DNA of 64,000 bases, from contig PGZH01000008.1 of the NCBI GenBank assembly GCA_002840155.1, positions 372,001-436,000 on the forward strand. The letters are read 5' to 3'. This stretch comes from Gammaproteobacteria bacterium HGW-Gammaproteobacteria-13. GTDB lineage: Bacteria > Pseudomonadota > Gammaproteobacteria > Pseudomonadales > Pseudomonadaceae. The translations under genes and the position numbers were made by a program. The notes beneath the pieces were generated by a model. The model searched no databases, had not been told where the DNA came from, and saw only the letters and a list, made by a program, of their open reading frames with translations. Positions 22,990 through 32,167 of the stretch are shown in pieces (within the stretch, counting starts at the first letter, position 1; every line of letters begins with the position of its first letter).

Positions 22990-25404
22990 ATGCGTCTTTT
23001 GCGTTTTTTCTGCTGGTCTGGCCTCGCCGCTTTTTGTGCTCTGGTGCTCAGTTTCAGCGGAGCCTTCCTCTATCTTAGCCCTAGCCTTCCATCCGTCGAA
23101 TCTTTGCGCAGCATTCAGCTGCAGATTCCTCTGCGCGTTTACAGCAGCGACGCCAAGCTGATTGCCGAATTCGGTGAAATGCGCCGCTCGCCAATCGCCT
23201 TTGCGGACATCCCCCCAGATTTCATCAGCGCTTTGCTGGCGGCCGAAGATGACAACTTTGCCAACCATTATGGCGTCGACCTTACCAGCCTGATGCGCGC
23301 TGCAACGCAAATCTTGAAAAGCGGGCAGATTCAAACCGGCGGCAGCACCATTACCATGCAGGTGGCGAAGAACTTCTTTCTCACCAGCGAAAGAAGTTTC
23401 TCGCGCAAGATCAACGAGATACTTCTAGCTCTGCAAATTGAACGGGAGCTCAGTAAGAACGAAATTCTTGAACTTTATGTGAACAAGATTTACCTGGGTA
23501 ATCGCGCTTACGGTATCGAAGCGGCAGCGCAGGTGTATTACGGTAAATCCATTCGCGAGGCCAGCCTTGCTCAAATGGCAATGATTGCCGGCCTGCCCAA
23601 AGCCCCTTCACGCTTCAACCCCCTGGTCAACCCAACCCGCTCGATGGAGCGCCGCGACTGGATTCTTGGGCGCATGTACAGCCTTGGCCGCATCGACAAA
23701 CAGCGCTATGAGGAAGCCCTGGCTGAACCCATCAATGTCAGTTACCACGTACCGGCACCGGAACTGGCGGCACCTTATATCGCTGAGATGGCACGCGCGG
23801 AGATGGTCGGCCGCTACGGCAGCGAGGCCTACACCGATGGTTTTAACGTCACCACCACGGTATCCAGCGACCTGCAACTCGCGGCCAACTCGGCCGTCCG
23901 CGAGGGCCTGATTGCTTACGACCAGCGCCACGGTTATCGCGGCCCAGAAAGCCGGCTGCCGGGCATGACCAAGGAAAACTGGCAAACCGAGCTGAACAAG
24001 CAAACCTCTCTCGGCGGCCTGGAACCGGCCATCGTCACTGGCGTGGAAAAAAGCGGAATCATGGTTCTGCTACGCAACGGCGAGGAACACGCCGTTGCCT
24101 GGGACAGTATGAAATGGGCGCGACCTTTCCTTAACACCAATAGCATGGGGCCGCGCCCACAACAGCCCGCCGATGTCAGCCAGATTGGCGACCTGATCCG
24201 CGTGCAACGCCAGGAAGACGGCAGCCTGCGCTTTGTTCAGCTGCCTGCGGCGCAGAGCGCGCTGGTATCGCTGGACCCGAACAGCGGCGCCATTCGCGCC
24301 CTGGTCGGTGGCTTCTCTTTTGAGCAGAGCAACTACAACCGCGCCGCGCAAGCCAAGCGCCAGCCGGGCTCAAGCTTTAAACCCTTCGTGTACAGCGCCG
24401 CACTGGACAAAGGCTACACCGCCGCCACCCTGGTGAATGATGCGCCGATTGTGTTCGCCGACGATGCGCTGTCGCAGGTATGGCGACCGAAGAATGACAA
24501 CAACACCTTCCTCGGCCCGATCCGCCTGCGCGAGGCCCTGTACCGTTCACGCAACTTGGTTTCCATTCGCCTGCTGCAGGACCTCGGTATCGCCAGCACC
24601 CTGAGCTATATCGAGCGCTTTGGCTTTGAGAAGAAGGACCTGCCGCCCAACCTGTCGTTGGCGCTGGGCACCGCGAGTCTCACGCCCATGGAAATCGCCG
24701 AGGGCTGGAGTGTGTTTGCCAGCGGCGGCTACAAGACCGAGCCTTATCTGATCGAACGGATCGAAGACCGCACGGGCAAGCAGCTGTTCAACGCCAACCC
24801 GGCGCAAACCCCGACCGGTATCGCCCAGCGCGCAGAACAGGGCAGCGCACTGCAGTTCAGCGTCGGCGACCAGCCACTACCGCCTGAGCCGGTGCTTGCC
24901 GAGCAGAGCATCGATGAACGCACCGCCTACATCATGACCAGCATGCTCCAGGACGTGATCAAGCGCGGCACGGGGCGCCGCGCCATGGCTCTGGGCCGCG
25001 ATGACCTGGCGGGTAAAACCGGCACCACCAACGAGTCGAAAGACAGCTGGTTCTCCGGCTACAACGCGGACTACATCACCACGGTCTGGGCTGGCTTCGA
25101 TCAGCCGGAAAGCCTGGGCCGCAACGAGTACGGCGGCACCGTGGCCCTGCCGATCTGGATGAGCTATATGGCCGCCGCCCTGAAGGACAAACCCAGCCAC
25201 CTGCTGACCGAACCCGAAGGCCTGCTGACCCTGCGCATCGACCCACACAGCGGGCGCGCGGCTACGCCTGATACACCGCAAGCCTATTTCGAACTGTTCA
25301 AGAGCGAGGACTCGCCACCACCCATGGGCGAGTTTGAGCCTGGCATGTATATCCCGGGCAGCCCGCTACCCGCTGATGAGTCCGCGCCGATCGACCTGTT
25401 CTAA
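22990..25404 (+). CDS. ponA: Penicillin-binding protein 1A (transglycosylase/transpeptidase)
   Basis: 804 aa bifunctional class A PBP that polymerises and cross-links peptidoglycan. After one N-terminal membrane anchor comes the GT51 glycosyltransferase domain (LLAAEDDNFANHYGVD with the catalytic Glu; GGSTITMQVAKN), an OB-like insert, then the transpeptidase with SxxK in PGSSFKPFVYS, SRN in YRSRNLVSI and KTG in AGKTGTTNESKDSW. The ATG at 22990 is preferred over the TTG one codon earlier. It is divergent from pilM, as in other pseudomonads. A terminator follows its stop. Confidence 0.97.
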   Translation: MRLLRFFCWSGLAAFCALVLSFSGAFLYLSPSLPSVESLRSIQLQIPLRVYSSDAKLIAEFGEMRRSPIAFADIPPDFISALLAAEDDNFANHYGVDLTSLMRAATQILKSGQIQTGGSTITMQVAKNFFLTSERSFSRKINEILLALQIERELSKNEILELYVNKIYLGNRAYGIEAAAQVYYGKSIREASLAQMAMIAGLPKAPSRFNPLVNPTRSMERRDWILGRMYSLGRIDKQRYEEALAEPINVSYHVPAPELAAPYIAEMARAEMVGRYGSEAYTDGFNVTTTVSSDLQLAANSAVREGLIAYDQRHGYRGPESRLPGMTKENWQTELNKQTSLGGLEPAIVTGVEKSGIMVLLRNGEEHAVAWDSMKWARPFLNTNSMGPRPQQPADVSQIGDLIRVQRQEDGSLRFVQLPAAQSALVSLDPNSGAIRALVGGFSFEQSNYNRAAQAKRQPGSSFKPFVYSAALDKGYTAATLVNDAPIVFADDALSQVWRPKNDNNTFLGPIRLREALYRSRNLVSIRLLQDLGIASTLSYIERFGFEKKDLPPNLSLALGTASLTPMEIAEGWSVFASGGYKTEPYLIERIEDRTGKQLFNANPAQTPTGIAQRAEQGSALQFSVGDQPLPPEPVLAEQSIDERTAYIMTSMLQDVIKRGTGRRAMALGRDDLAGKTGTTNESKDSWFSGYNADYITTVWAGFDQPESLGRNEYGGTVALPIWMSYMAAALKDKPSHLLTEPEGLLTLRIDPHSGRAATPDTPQAYFELFKSEDSPPPMGEFEPGMYIPGSPLPADESAPIDLF

Positions 25405-25450
25405 ATCACCGTCGCCCAGAGCGGCATTCTGAAACAGCCGAATTAGCGCC

Positions 25451-25482
25451 AATAAAAAACCCGCCGTAGCGGGTTTTTTATT
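25451..25482. terminator. Bidirectional terminator between ponA and maeB
   Basis: A stem AATAAAAAACCCGC / GCGGGTTTTTTATT with loop CGTA, T-rich on both strands, between two convergent genes. Confidence 0.92.
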
Positions 25483-25499
25483 GCTCTTGAGCTAAGCGC

Positions 25500-26768
25500 T
25501 TAGCCGTTGAACACGTCGTTTACCGACTGCAACGGGTAATGCTTCGGATACGGCAGAGTCGCCACACCGCTTTCAATCGCAGCCTTGGCCACAGCATCGC
25601 AGACCACTGTGATCAAGCGTGGGTCCATCGGCTTCGGAATGATGTACTCGCGACCGAACGACAGGGCAATGCCGCCATAGGCGTCGCAGACTTCCTGCGG
25701 CACCGGCAGCTTGGCCAGATCACGCAGGGCCAGAGCAGCGGCGATCTTCATTTCTTCGTTGATGCGCGTCGCGCGAACGTCCAGGGCACCACGGAAGATG
25801 AACGGGAAGCCGAGTACGTTGTTGACCTGGTTCGGGTAGTCAGAACGGCCGGTAGCCATGATCACGTCATTACGCACTTCATGGGCCAGTTCCGGTTTGA
25901 TTTCCGGGTCCGGGTTGGAGCAGGCGAACACGATTGGGCTCGGCGCCATGCGCTTGAGGTCTTCCGGCGCCAGCAGGTTGGCACCCGACAGGCCGACGAA
26001 TACGTCAGCACCGTCCAGCGCGTCAGCCAGGGTGCGCTTGGTGGTTTCGCTGGCGAATACCGCCTTGTACTGGTTCAGGTCATCGCGGCCGGCGTGGATC
26101 ACGCCTTTGCGGTCGATCATAAAGATGTTCTCGACCTTGGCGCCCATGCTCACCAGCAACTTCATGCAGGAGATCGCAGCAGCACCAGCGCCCAGGCAGA
26201 CGATCTTGGCGTCTGGCAGGGTCTTGCCGGCGATTTCCAGGGCGTTGAGCATGCCGGCTGCGGTCACGATAGCGGTGCCGTGCTGGTCATCGTGGAACAC
26301 TGGAATGTCGCACTGTTCGATCAGCGTGCGTTCGATTTCAAAGCACTCAGGCGCCTTGATGTCTTCCAAGTTGATGCCACCGAAGGTGATCGAAATGCGG
26401 CGTACGGTGTCGATAAAGGCCTGCGGGCTCTCGGACTCGACTTCGATGTCGAATACGTCGATACCGGCAAAGCGCTTGAACAGCACGCCTTTACCTTCCA
26501 TTACCGGCTTGGAAGCCAGCGGGCCGAGATCGCCGAGACCGAGAATAGCGGTACCGTCGGAAATGACTGCCACCAGGTTGCCTTTGCCGGTGTAGCGGTA
26601 CGCCAGCTCCGGATCACGCGCGATTTCGCGCACAGGCTCAGCGACGCCCGGGCTGTAGGCCAGGGACAGATCGCGTGCGGTTGCGGTGGGCTTGGTTAGC
26701 TCGACACTCAGCTTACCCGGACGGGGATGGGCGTGATATTCGAGAGCGGCTGTTTTCAAATCAGACAT
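25500..26768 (-). CDS. maeB: Malic enzyme (short form, no phosphotransacetylase domain)
   Basis: 422 aa. Oxidative decarboxylation of malate to pyruvate. The malic N-domain carries [17 protein letters not shown] and the catalytic Lys/Asp region ([27 protein letters not shown]), and the NAD(P)-binding domain has [15 protein letters not shown]. The ATG at 26768 starts the family N-terminus ([19 protein letters not shown]); 27 upstream codons are not conserved. E. coli MaeB is about 760 aa because it carries a phosphotransacetylase domain, which is missing here. Cofactor preference (NAD or NADP) was not decided. Confidence 0.95.
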   Translation of the reverse strand: MSDLKTAALEYHAHPRPGKLSVELTKPTATARDLSLAYSPGVAEPVREIARDPELAYRYTGKGNLVAVISDGTAILGLGDLGPLASKPVMEGKGVLFKRFAGIDVFDIEVESESPQAFIDTVRRISITFGGINLEDIKAPECFEIERTLIEQCDIPVFHDDQHGTAIVTAAGMLNALEIAGKTLPDAKIVCLGAGAAAISCMKLLVSMGAKVENIFMIDRKGVIHAGRDDLNQYKAVFASETTKRTLADALDGADVFVGLSGANLLAPEDLKRMAPSPIVFACSNPDPEIKPELAHEVRNDVIMATGRSDYPNQVNNVLGFPFIFRGALDVRATRINEEMKIAAALALRDLAKLPVPQEVCDAYGGIALSFGREYIIPKPMDPRLITVVCDAVAKAAIESGVATLPYPKHYPLQSVNDVFNG

Positions 26769-26870
26769 GTTGGCATTTCCGCTTTGGGCTGTTGAACAGG
26801 CAGGCGGCCGAGGATACGCAAGTTGTATACAGCTGCACAAGACTGGCAAGTCCGGATGCGCACGCAGGCC

Positions 26871-28310
26871 CTAGCGCACGACCTTCAGCCAGTCGCCAGC
26901 ACGCGGCTGACCTGTCGGGTAGAGGTTATTCAGCAGGCGCAGGGTCTTCAGCGCGTCACCCGGCAGCTTGCTGCTCTTGGCCAATGCCTCGATGGTTTGC
27001 CCGGGCTTGGCCTTGACCATATGCAGGCGCAGCGGCTGCGCCTGCTGGTACTCGGCACTGGTCATCGGCCGGAAGCTTTTGATCACGCTGAGAAACTGCT
27101 CATCCTGAGTTTCCAGCGAGGCGCGACCACGCACCGCAGCGACAAACAGGTAAACCCGTGGACCGTACTGAATAACCGCCACACGCTTGGCGGCATTGCC
27201 TGGAATCACCGCGCTGTAGCCCTTGAGGCCGGCCTGCTGCAACTCGACGCCGGCCACCAGCCGCTGACCGCCGACACGCTGACGCAGCAGCTCAGCCGGC
27301 GCCAGGTTTTGCGGATTGTCTTCCAGGGTCATGGCGATAAATGCCTGCTGATCGTCGGTGTGACCGATCAGCGCATCCGGGCGATTAAGCAGGCTCCAGC
27401 CCTGGGGAAACGCCAGGGTAAAGTTCAGGTCAGCATGGTAAAAACGCTGGCCGCGACGCACGCCGGTTTCGGCGGAGTCACCAAAGGGCAAACCCTCCAG
27501 GCGCTTGAGAAAGGCCTCGCGATTGACCTCCTGCTGACCGGTGGCCAAGGCCCGCGCCGGGCCCAGCACCTGCTGCAAACGCCGGTCGTTATCCGGGTGA
27601 GTATCGAACAGCCCGTGGTAACCACCGGCCGGCTGCGCCTCACCGCGCGCAGCGGCCTGGTCACGGGCGAAGTCTTCCTGATTCTTCAGCACCTTGACCA
27701 CTTCGATCATCGCCTGCGGGTCATAGCCGCTACGCGCCAGGTACTGCGCACCGAGGCCATCGGCCTCCAGCTCCATATCGCGGCCATAACCACGCACAAA
27801 GGCGCTGCCCAGCACCCCGGTGACATCGGCGGCGGCGCCAACGCCAGTGCCAATCGCCACAGCCTGACCGAGCAAGCCCCAGGCGGTGGACTGACTCTGC
27901 TGCTGCACACTGTGCCGCGCGGTAACGTGGCCTACTTCGTGACCGAGCACGGCGGCCAGCTCGGCTTCCGAGCTGAGGTAAGCCAGCAGTCCGCGATGGA
28001 TGTAGATGTAACCGCCCGGCAGGGCAAAGGCGTTGATATCCGGGCTGTCGACCACTGTGAACTGATAGGCCAGTTGGTTGCGATGGCTGTGCTTCGCCAC
28101 CCGCTCACCGACCTGCTGCACGTAAGCCTGCAGCTTCTCGTCGGCGTAGCGCGGGTTCTCCTTGAGGATCTGCTGGTTGTAGCGACGGCCGAGATCGAGT
28201 TCCTGCTGCTCGCTCATCATCACGAAGTTGCTGCGTCCAGTGGCCGGATTGACCGCACAGCCTGCCAGCTGCAGCAGCAGGGCGAACAAGGTCAGTACGC
28301 GCAGGATCAT
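26871..28310 (-). CDS. M48 family metalloprotease lipoprotein (BepA/LoiP-like)
   Basis: 479 aa. A lipobox (LLQLAGCAVN) predicts a lipoprotein facing the periplasm. The zinc motif is HEVGH at residues 124-128, and a downstream Glu in GRDMELEADGLGA is the third ligand. A C-terminal region with QTIEALAKSSKLPGDALKTLR followed by NNLYPTGQ looks like a degenerate LysM-type module instead of the TPR domain of BepA. It overlaps the nuclease gene by 4 bp, so the two are coupled. A role in outer-membrane protein quality control is inferred from the family. Confidence 0.85.
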   Translation of the reverse strand: MILRVLTLFALLLQLAGCAVNPATGRSNFVMMSEQQELDLGRRYNQQILKENPRYADEKLQAYVQQVGERVAKHSHRNQLAYQFTVVDSPDINAFALPGGYIYIHRGLLAYLSSEAELAAVLGHEVGHVTARHSVQQQSQSTAWGLLGQAVAIGTGVGAAADVTGVLGSAFVRGYGRDMELEADGLGAQYLARSGYDPQAMIEVVKVLKNQEDFARDQAAARGEAQPAGGYHGLFDTHPDNDRRLQQVLGPARALATGQQEVNREAFLKRLEGLPFGDSAETGVRRGQRFYHADLNFTLAFPQGWSLLNRPDALIGHTDDQQAFIAMTLEDNPQNLAPAELLRQRVGGQRLVAGVELQQAGLKGYSAVIPGNAAKRVAVIQYGPRVYLFVAAVRGRASLETQDEQFLSVIKSFRPMTSAEYQQAQPLRLHMVKAKPGQTIEALAKSSKLPGDALKTLRLLNNLYPTGQPRAGDWLKVVR

Positions 28311-29107
28311 GGCAACACCTCCAACATGGCCTTATCGGTCAACGGCAGCATCCAACGCGCCTGCCCCGCGCGCAAACCGCCACGCTTGGAGCGGTCAATG
28401 ACCCAGCCGCGGGCCTCGACCTTGCGACCTTCAAGGCCTTGGACAGCACGCAGATCAAAATCGCCCAACGCACGGGGCGCGATATGCAGCACCAGCGCAT
28501 CGCCCATTTCCAGCCACAGACCGCCGCCATTGCGCTCGATACGCTGGACCCGGCCCTGTAGCAGAGCAAAGCCGCCGCTGCTCAGCTGTTTGGGCGTTTG
28601 CACCGGCGAACGCTGCCAGAGCCCGGCCCGCGCCTGCCGGGCACTGCGCTCGGCAGTTTGCTGGCATTGCACCAACGCCAGATTAGGCGCCACGGCCACC
28701 AGATAGCCTAGGCCCTCGGCGAGCAACTGCGCCTCCAGGTTGCGCCCACGGCTGTCATAGGCGTGCGCCAGGGTGCGCCCGTAGTGATCCTTGGTCTGCT
28801 GACCGTACTGCAACGAGACCCGGCCATCGCTCGCTGCTATCAATGCCTGCAAACGCTTGCGAGCGGCCTCGGCAAAGGGTTCGGCAGAGCGGCCCTGACG
28901 GCCCAGCTCCGGGCTATTCAGACCGATCAAACGCACCGTGCGTCCATCGACCAGACGCAGGGTGTCGCCATCCACCACGCGCTGCACCTTGGCACTGGGC
29001 AAGTTGCCTGGCGCCGGGCAGAACGCCAGGGCGACGCCTGCATAAACGCCGAAAACGAAAAAGGCGCCCACTAGGGACGCCTTTTTCAGTAGCGAGGTGC
29101 AAACCAT
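28307..29107 (-). CDS. Secreted thermonuclease-family (SNase) protein
   Basis: 266 aa from the ATG at 29107, chosen over a TTG eight codons upstream. A signal peptide (hydrophobic run then VALAFC) precedes an SNase domain: RVVDGDTLRLVDGRTVRLIGLNSPELGRQG contains the Asp, Arg and Glu positions of staphylococcal nuclease, and QYGQQTKDHYGRTLAHAY the second Arg. A C-terminal OB-like extension of about 90 residues follows (VQRIERNGGGLWLEMGD). It is coupled to the M48 gene by a 4-bp overlap. A strong terminator hairpin (29058-29086) lies inside its first codons, 27 bp beyond the rpmE stop. Confidence 0.85.
   Translation of the reverse strand: MVCTSLLKKASLVGAFFVFGVYAGVALAFCPAPGNLPSAKVQRVVDGDTLRLVDGRTVRLIGLNSPELGRQGRSAEPFAEAARKRLQALIAASDGRVSLQYGQQTKDHYGRTLAHAYDSRGRNLEAQLLAEGLGYLVAVAPNLALVQCQQTAERSARQARAGLWQRSPVQTPKQLSSGGFALLQGRVQRIERNGGGLWLEMGDALVLHIAPRALGDFDLRAVQGLEGRKVEARGWVIDRSKRGGLRAGQARWMLPLTDKAMLEVLP
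29058..29086 (-). terminator. rpmE terminator embedded in nuclease signal-peptide codons
   Basis: Read on the minus strand: stem AAAAAGGCG / CGCCTTTTT extended by three inner pairs, 5-nt loop, then a T run continuing as CGTTTT. It is 48 bp beyond the rpmE stop and fully inside the coding sequence of the nuclease (codons for L-K-K-A-S-L-V-G-A-F-F). Confidence 0.75.
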
Positions 29108-29133
29108 GTGGGTCTGCGTCGCTGCGCGCAAGC

Positions 29134-29349
29134 TTACTGCTTGGCGCCGAACATGCCGAAACGCTGTTTGAAGCGATCAACACGGCCGCCGGTATCCAGC
29201 ATTTTCTGCTTGCCGGTGTAGAACGGGTGGCACTCGTTGCACACGTCCAGGCTCAGTGGCTTGGCCAGGGTGGAGCGAGTTTCGATCACGTTGCCACAGC
29301 TGCAGGTGGCGGTGATGGCTACATAGTTCGGGTGGATATCGGCTTTCAT
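29134..29349 (-). CDS. rpmE: 50S ribosomal protein L31, zinc-binding type
   Basis: 71 aa. The zinc ligands are all present: CSCG (Cys16, Cys18) and CNEC (Cys37, Cys40), so this is the C+ form used under zinc sufficiency. The ribosome-binding site is gaggaat before ATG. A promoter candidate lies 70 bp upstream and a strong terminator 48 bp downstream, so it can be transcribed alone. Read-through would feed the nuclease and M48 genes. Confidence 0.98.
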   Translation of the reverse strand: MKADIHPNYVAITATCSCGNVIETRSTLAKPLSLDVCNECHPFYTGKQKMLDTGGRVDRFKQRFGMFGAKQ

Positions 29350-29419
29350 GGTGATTCCTCAGGGCTGTCGTGCCGCCACCAGACACTATTGTCAGGTACC
29401 GCACGGAATTAGGCCGGCG

Positions 29420-29447
29420 ATAATACCAGAGCACCGCAGCGACGCAA
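29420..29447 (-). promoter_or_regulatory. Candidate sigma-70 promoter of rpmE
   Basis: Minus strand: TTGCGT (29442-29447), a 16-bp spacer and TATTAT (29420-29425). It would give a leader of about 65 nt. No Zur-type palindrome was recognised. Confidence 0.5.
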
Positions 29448-29491
29448 GGCCAGCCGTCGACTGGCTGCATGCTAAGATCGCGACTCGCCAA

Positions 29492-29687
29492 GAACGTGTT
29501 CAAAGTCTCGCGAGCTAGAGTCATGCAAGGTGCAACGACCAACGGGAGTAACAGCCGAAGGCTGGCCCGAAGGGTAAGCGCCAGCGAATAAAACAGGCGA
29601 GGAAGCGGAGTTTACTGATGTAAATGAGCATTCCGAGCCTGTCTTTAACGCAGCAGGGTCGACGCGCAGCAGACTTTGGGCAGGTTA
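29492..29687 (-). repeat. Long-hairpin intergenic repeat, copy 3 (inverted, with internal insertion)
   Basis: Same family as 744-882 in the opposite orientation. The conserved core reads AAAACAGGCGAGGAAGCGGA, then TTTAC/GTAAA around TGAT, then GAGCATTCCGAGCCTG. The outer pairing is AAAGTCT/AGACTTT. About 56 extra bases (roughly 29530-29585) are inserted in one arm. Together with the rpmE promoter it accounts for most of the 363-bp gap between rpmE and priA. The last bases before priA carry its ribosome-binding site. Confidence 0.8.
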
Positions 29688-29712
29688 TTACCCGAGACTA
29701 GGAGCCTCTTGC

Positions 29713-31932
29713 TTGCCCGACGTCATTCTGCGCCTCGCCTTGCCCTCGCCGCTGCGCCGCCTGTTCGACTACCGTGCCCCGCCCGGTGTGCCGCGCAGTG
29801 CTCTGCAGCCAGGCGCACGGCTGCGCGTGCCGTTTGGCAGGAGGGAAATGATCGGCATCCTGATCGAGGTGAGCGAACACAGCGAAGTTCCGGCCGACAA
29901 ACTCAAGCCCGCCCTGCAACTGCTCGACGCCCAATCACCGCTACCGCCCGCACTGTTCAAGCTGTGCCTGTGGACCGCGCAGTATTACCAGCACAGCCTC
30001 GGCGACACCCTGAGCTGGGCGCTGCCGGTGCTGCTGCGCCAGGGCGAACCGGCAGAAGTACGCCAACAGCGTTTCTGGTCAGTCACGGAAGGCGCACAGT
30101 TCGATGATCCACGCCTGAGCCGCGCGCCGCGCCAGCGTGATGCGCTGAAAACCCTCGCCCAGCACCCCCACGGCGTCGCCCATCCGCTGCTGAGCAAGCT
30201 GCAGTTGAACAAGGACAGCCTCGACCTGCTGCTGGAAAAGGGCCTGGTCAAGGTCGAAGTGCGCCGCCATGCGCCGAGCGAGCGCCACGCCAACTGGCTG
30301 GCGCAACCGGAACTGCCACTGAATGCTGAGCAGCGCGCGGCCAGCGAAGCGATCCGTTCGGGCTTTGGCAGCTTCAACGCCTTTCTCCTGGCCGGGGTCA
30401 CCGGCAGCGGCAAGACCGAGGTCTACCTGCAGCTGATCCGCGAAACCCTGGAGGCCGGCAAGCAGGCTCTGGTGCTGATCCCGGAAATCAACCTCGGCCC
30501 GCAGACCCTGGCGCGCTTCGAACAGCGCTTCAATGCGCGCATCGCCCTGCTGCACTCGGCGGTGAACGACCGCGAGCGCCTGGACGCGTGGCTGGCGGCG
30601 CGTGACGGCGAGGCCGATATCATCATCGGCACGCGCTCGGCGCTGTTCACCCCCATGCAGCGGCCGGGTCTGATCATCATCGATGAAGAACACGACGCCT
30701 CCTATAAACAGCAGGAAGGCCTGCGCTACCACGCCCGCGATCTGGCAGTGGTGCGCGCCCATCAGGACAACATCCCGATTGTCCTGGGCTCGGCCACGCC
30801 CTCGCTGGAAAGCCTGCACAACGCCCACAACGGCCGCTACGCCCTGCTGCACCTGCGTGAACGCGCCGGCGGCGCCAAGCAGCCGCGTTTTCTGCGCTTG
30901 GATGTAAAAAGCCGGCCGCTGGATTCCGGCATCTCCGGCCCGATGCAGCAGGCTATCGCCCAGACCCTGCAAGCCGGCCAGCAAGTACTGGTATTCCTCA
31001 ACCGCCGCGGCTTCGCCCCGACCCTGCTCTGCCACGACTGCGGCTGGTTGTCCGAGTGTCCGCGTTGCGACGCACGCATGACCGTGCACCAGCGCTCGCG
31101 CGAGCTGCGCTGCCACCATTGCGGCCACGTCGAGCGGCAGCCGAGCAACTGCCCGAAGTGCAACACCGTCGACCTGCGCCCGGTTGGCGCCGGCACCGAG
31201 CGCGCCGAAGAACGCCTGGAGATTCTCTTCCCCGACGTGCCGGTATTGCGCGTCGACCGCGACAGCACCTCGCGCAAAGAAGCCATGACCACCCTGTTCA
31301 ATACCGTGCAGCGCGGCGAGCCGTGCATCCTGGTCGGCACGCAGATGCTCGCCAAGGGCCACCACTTCCCGCGCGTGACTCTGGTGGCGATTCTCGACGC
31401 CGATGGCGGGCTGTTTTCCGCGGATTTTCGCGCCAGCGAGCGCATGGCTCAGCTGATCGTTCAGGTCGCCGGCCGCGCCGGGCGCGCCGAAGAGCCGGGC
31501 AAGGTGATTATCCAGAGCCACCTGGCCGACCATCCTTTATTGGTGCAACTGACCGAGCAGGGCTACTTCGCCTTTGCCGAACAAGCCCTCAGCGAACGGC
31601 GCAGCGCCGGCCTGCCGCCCTTTTGTCACCTCGCCCTGCTGCGCGCCGAGGCGCACAAACCGGGCCAGGCCGAAGGTTTTCTCGATGACGCCTGCACTGA
31701 AGCCGAGTTGTTATTGAATGAACTGAAACTCAGCGGCATTGAGCTGCTCGGCCCGGTGCCAGCACCGATGGAACGCCGCGCCGGCCGCTACCGCGCCCAG
31801 CTGCTGGTGCAGGCCAACGCCCGCGCACCGCTGCACCGCCTGCTCAATACCTGGATGCACGCTTTGGAGCAGATGCCCAGCGGCCGCGCCGTGCGTTGGT
31901 CGTTAGATGTCGACCCGATCGACCTGTTCTAG
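29713..31932 (+). CDS. priA: Primosomal protein N', replication restart helicase
   Basis: 739 aa 3'-5' helicase that reloads the replisome at stalled forks. Order: DNA-binding N-terminal domain (LPSPLRRLFDYRAP), helicase domain with Walker A (LLAGVTGSGKTEVYL) and DEEH box (IIIDEEHDASYKQ), then the zinc-binding insert with paired Cys (CHDCGWLSECPRC; CHHCGHVERQPSNCPKC) and helicase motifs V-VI (QVAGRAGRAEEPG). The start is TTG at 29713, preceded by aggag at about 9 nt. It is flanked by inverted copies of the hairpin repeat. The downstream copy begins inside its TAG stop. Confidence 0.97.
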   Translation: MPDVILRLALPSPLRRLFDYRAPPGVPRSALQPGARLRVPFGRREMIGILIEVSEHSEVPADKLKPALQLLDAQSPLPPALFKLCLWTAQYYQHSLGDTLSWALPVLLRQGEPAEVRQQRFWSVTEGAQFDDPRLSRAPRQRDALKTLAQHPHGVAHPLLSKLQLNKDSLDLLLEKGLVKVEVRRHAPSERHANWLAQPELPLNAEQRAASEAIRSGFGSFNAFLLAGVTGSGKTEVYLQLIRETLEAGKQALVLIPEINLGPQTLARFEQRFNARIALLHSAVNDRERLDAWLAARDGEADIIIGTRSALFTPMQRPGLIIIDEEHDASYKQQEGLRYHARDLAVVRAHQDNIPIVLGSATPSLESLHNAHNGRYALLHLRERAGGAKQPRFLRLDVKSRPLDSGISGPMQQAIAQTLQAGQQVLVFLNRRGFAPTLLCHDCGWLSECPRCDARMTVHQRSRELRCHHCGHVERQPSNCPKCNTVDLRPVGAGTERAEERLEILFPDVPVLRVDRDSTSRKEAMTTLFNTVQRGEPCILVGTQMLAKGHHFPRVTLVAILDADGGLFSADFRASERMAQLIVQVAGRAGRAEEPGKVIIQSHLADHPLLVQLTEQGYFAFAEQALSERRSAGLPPFCHLALLRAEAHKPGQAEGFLDDACTEAELLLNELKLSGIELLGPVPAPMERRAGRYRAQLLVQANARAPLHRLLNTWMHALEQMPSGRAVRWSLDVDPIDLF

Positions 31933-32071
31933 AACCTTTTTACGATCTGCTGCGCGTCGGCCCTGCTGCGTTAAAAACAGGCTCGGAATGCTCATTTACA
32001 CCAGTAAACTCCGCTTCCTCGCCTATTTTTGCCTTGCATGGCTCTAGCTCGCGAGATCGTAAATAAGGTTC
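31932..32071 (+). repeat. Long-hairpin intergenic repeat, copy 2
   Basis: A 140-bp copy whose first base is the last base of the priA stop codon. The ends pair as GAACCTTTTTACGATC with GATCGTAAATAAGGTTC (one indel). The inner CTCGGAATGCTCATTTAC ... GTAAACTCCGCTTCCTCG core is identical to copy 1. Confidence 0.85.
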
Positions 32072-32167
32072 TAAGCCGCGCCGGCCCACGACCGGCTGCC
32101 TGTTAACGTCGGGGCGTAGGGCGCAGCCTGTTACACTGCACGCCATTTCGTTTAGCAGGCCTGTACC

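Noticed and set aside
26823-28706. Long plus-strand open frame (627 codons) opposite the M48 protease and nuclease genes
   Set aside because: It mirrors two well-supported minus-strand genes with clear zinc and SNase motifs; such antisense frames are usual in high-GC DNA and it shows no domain.
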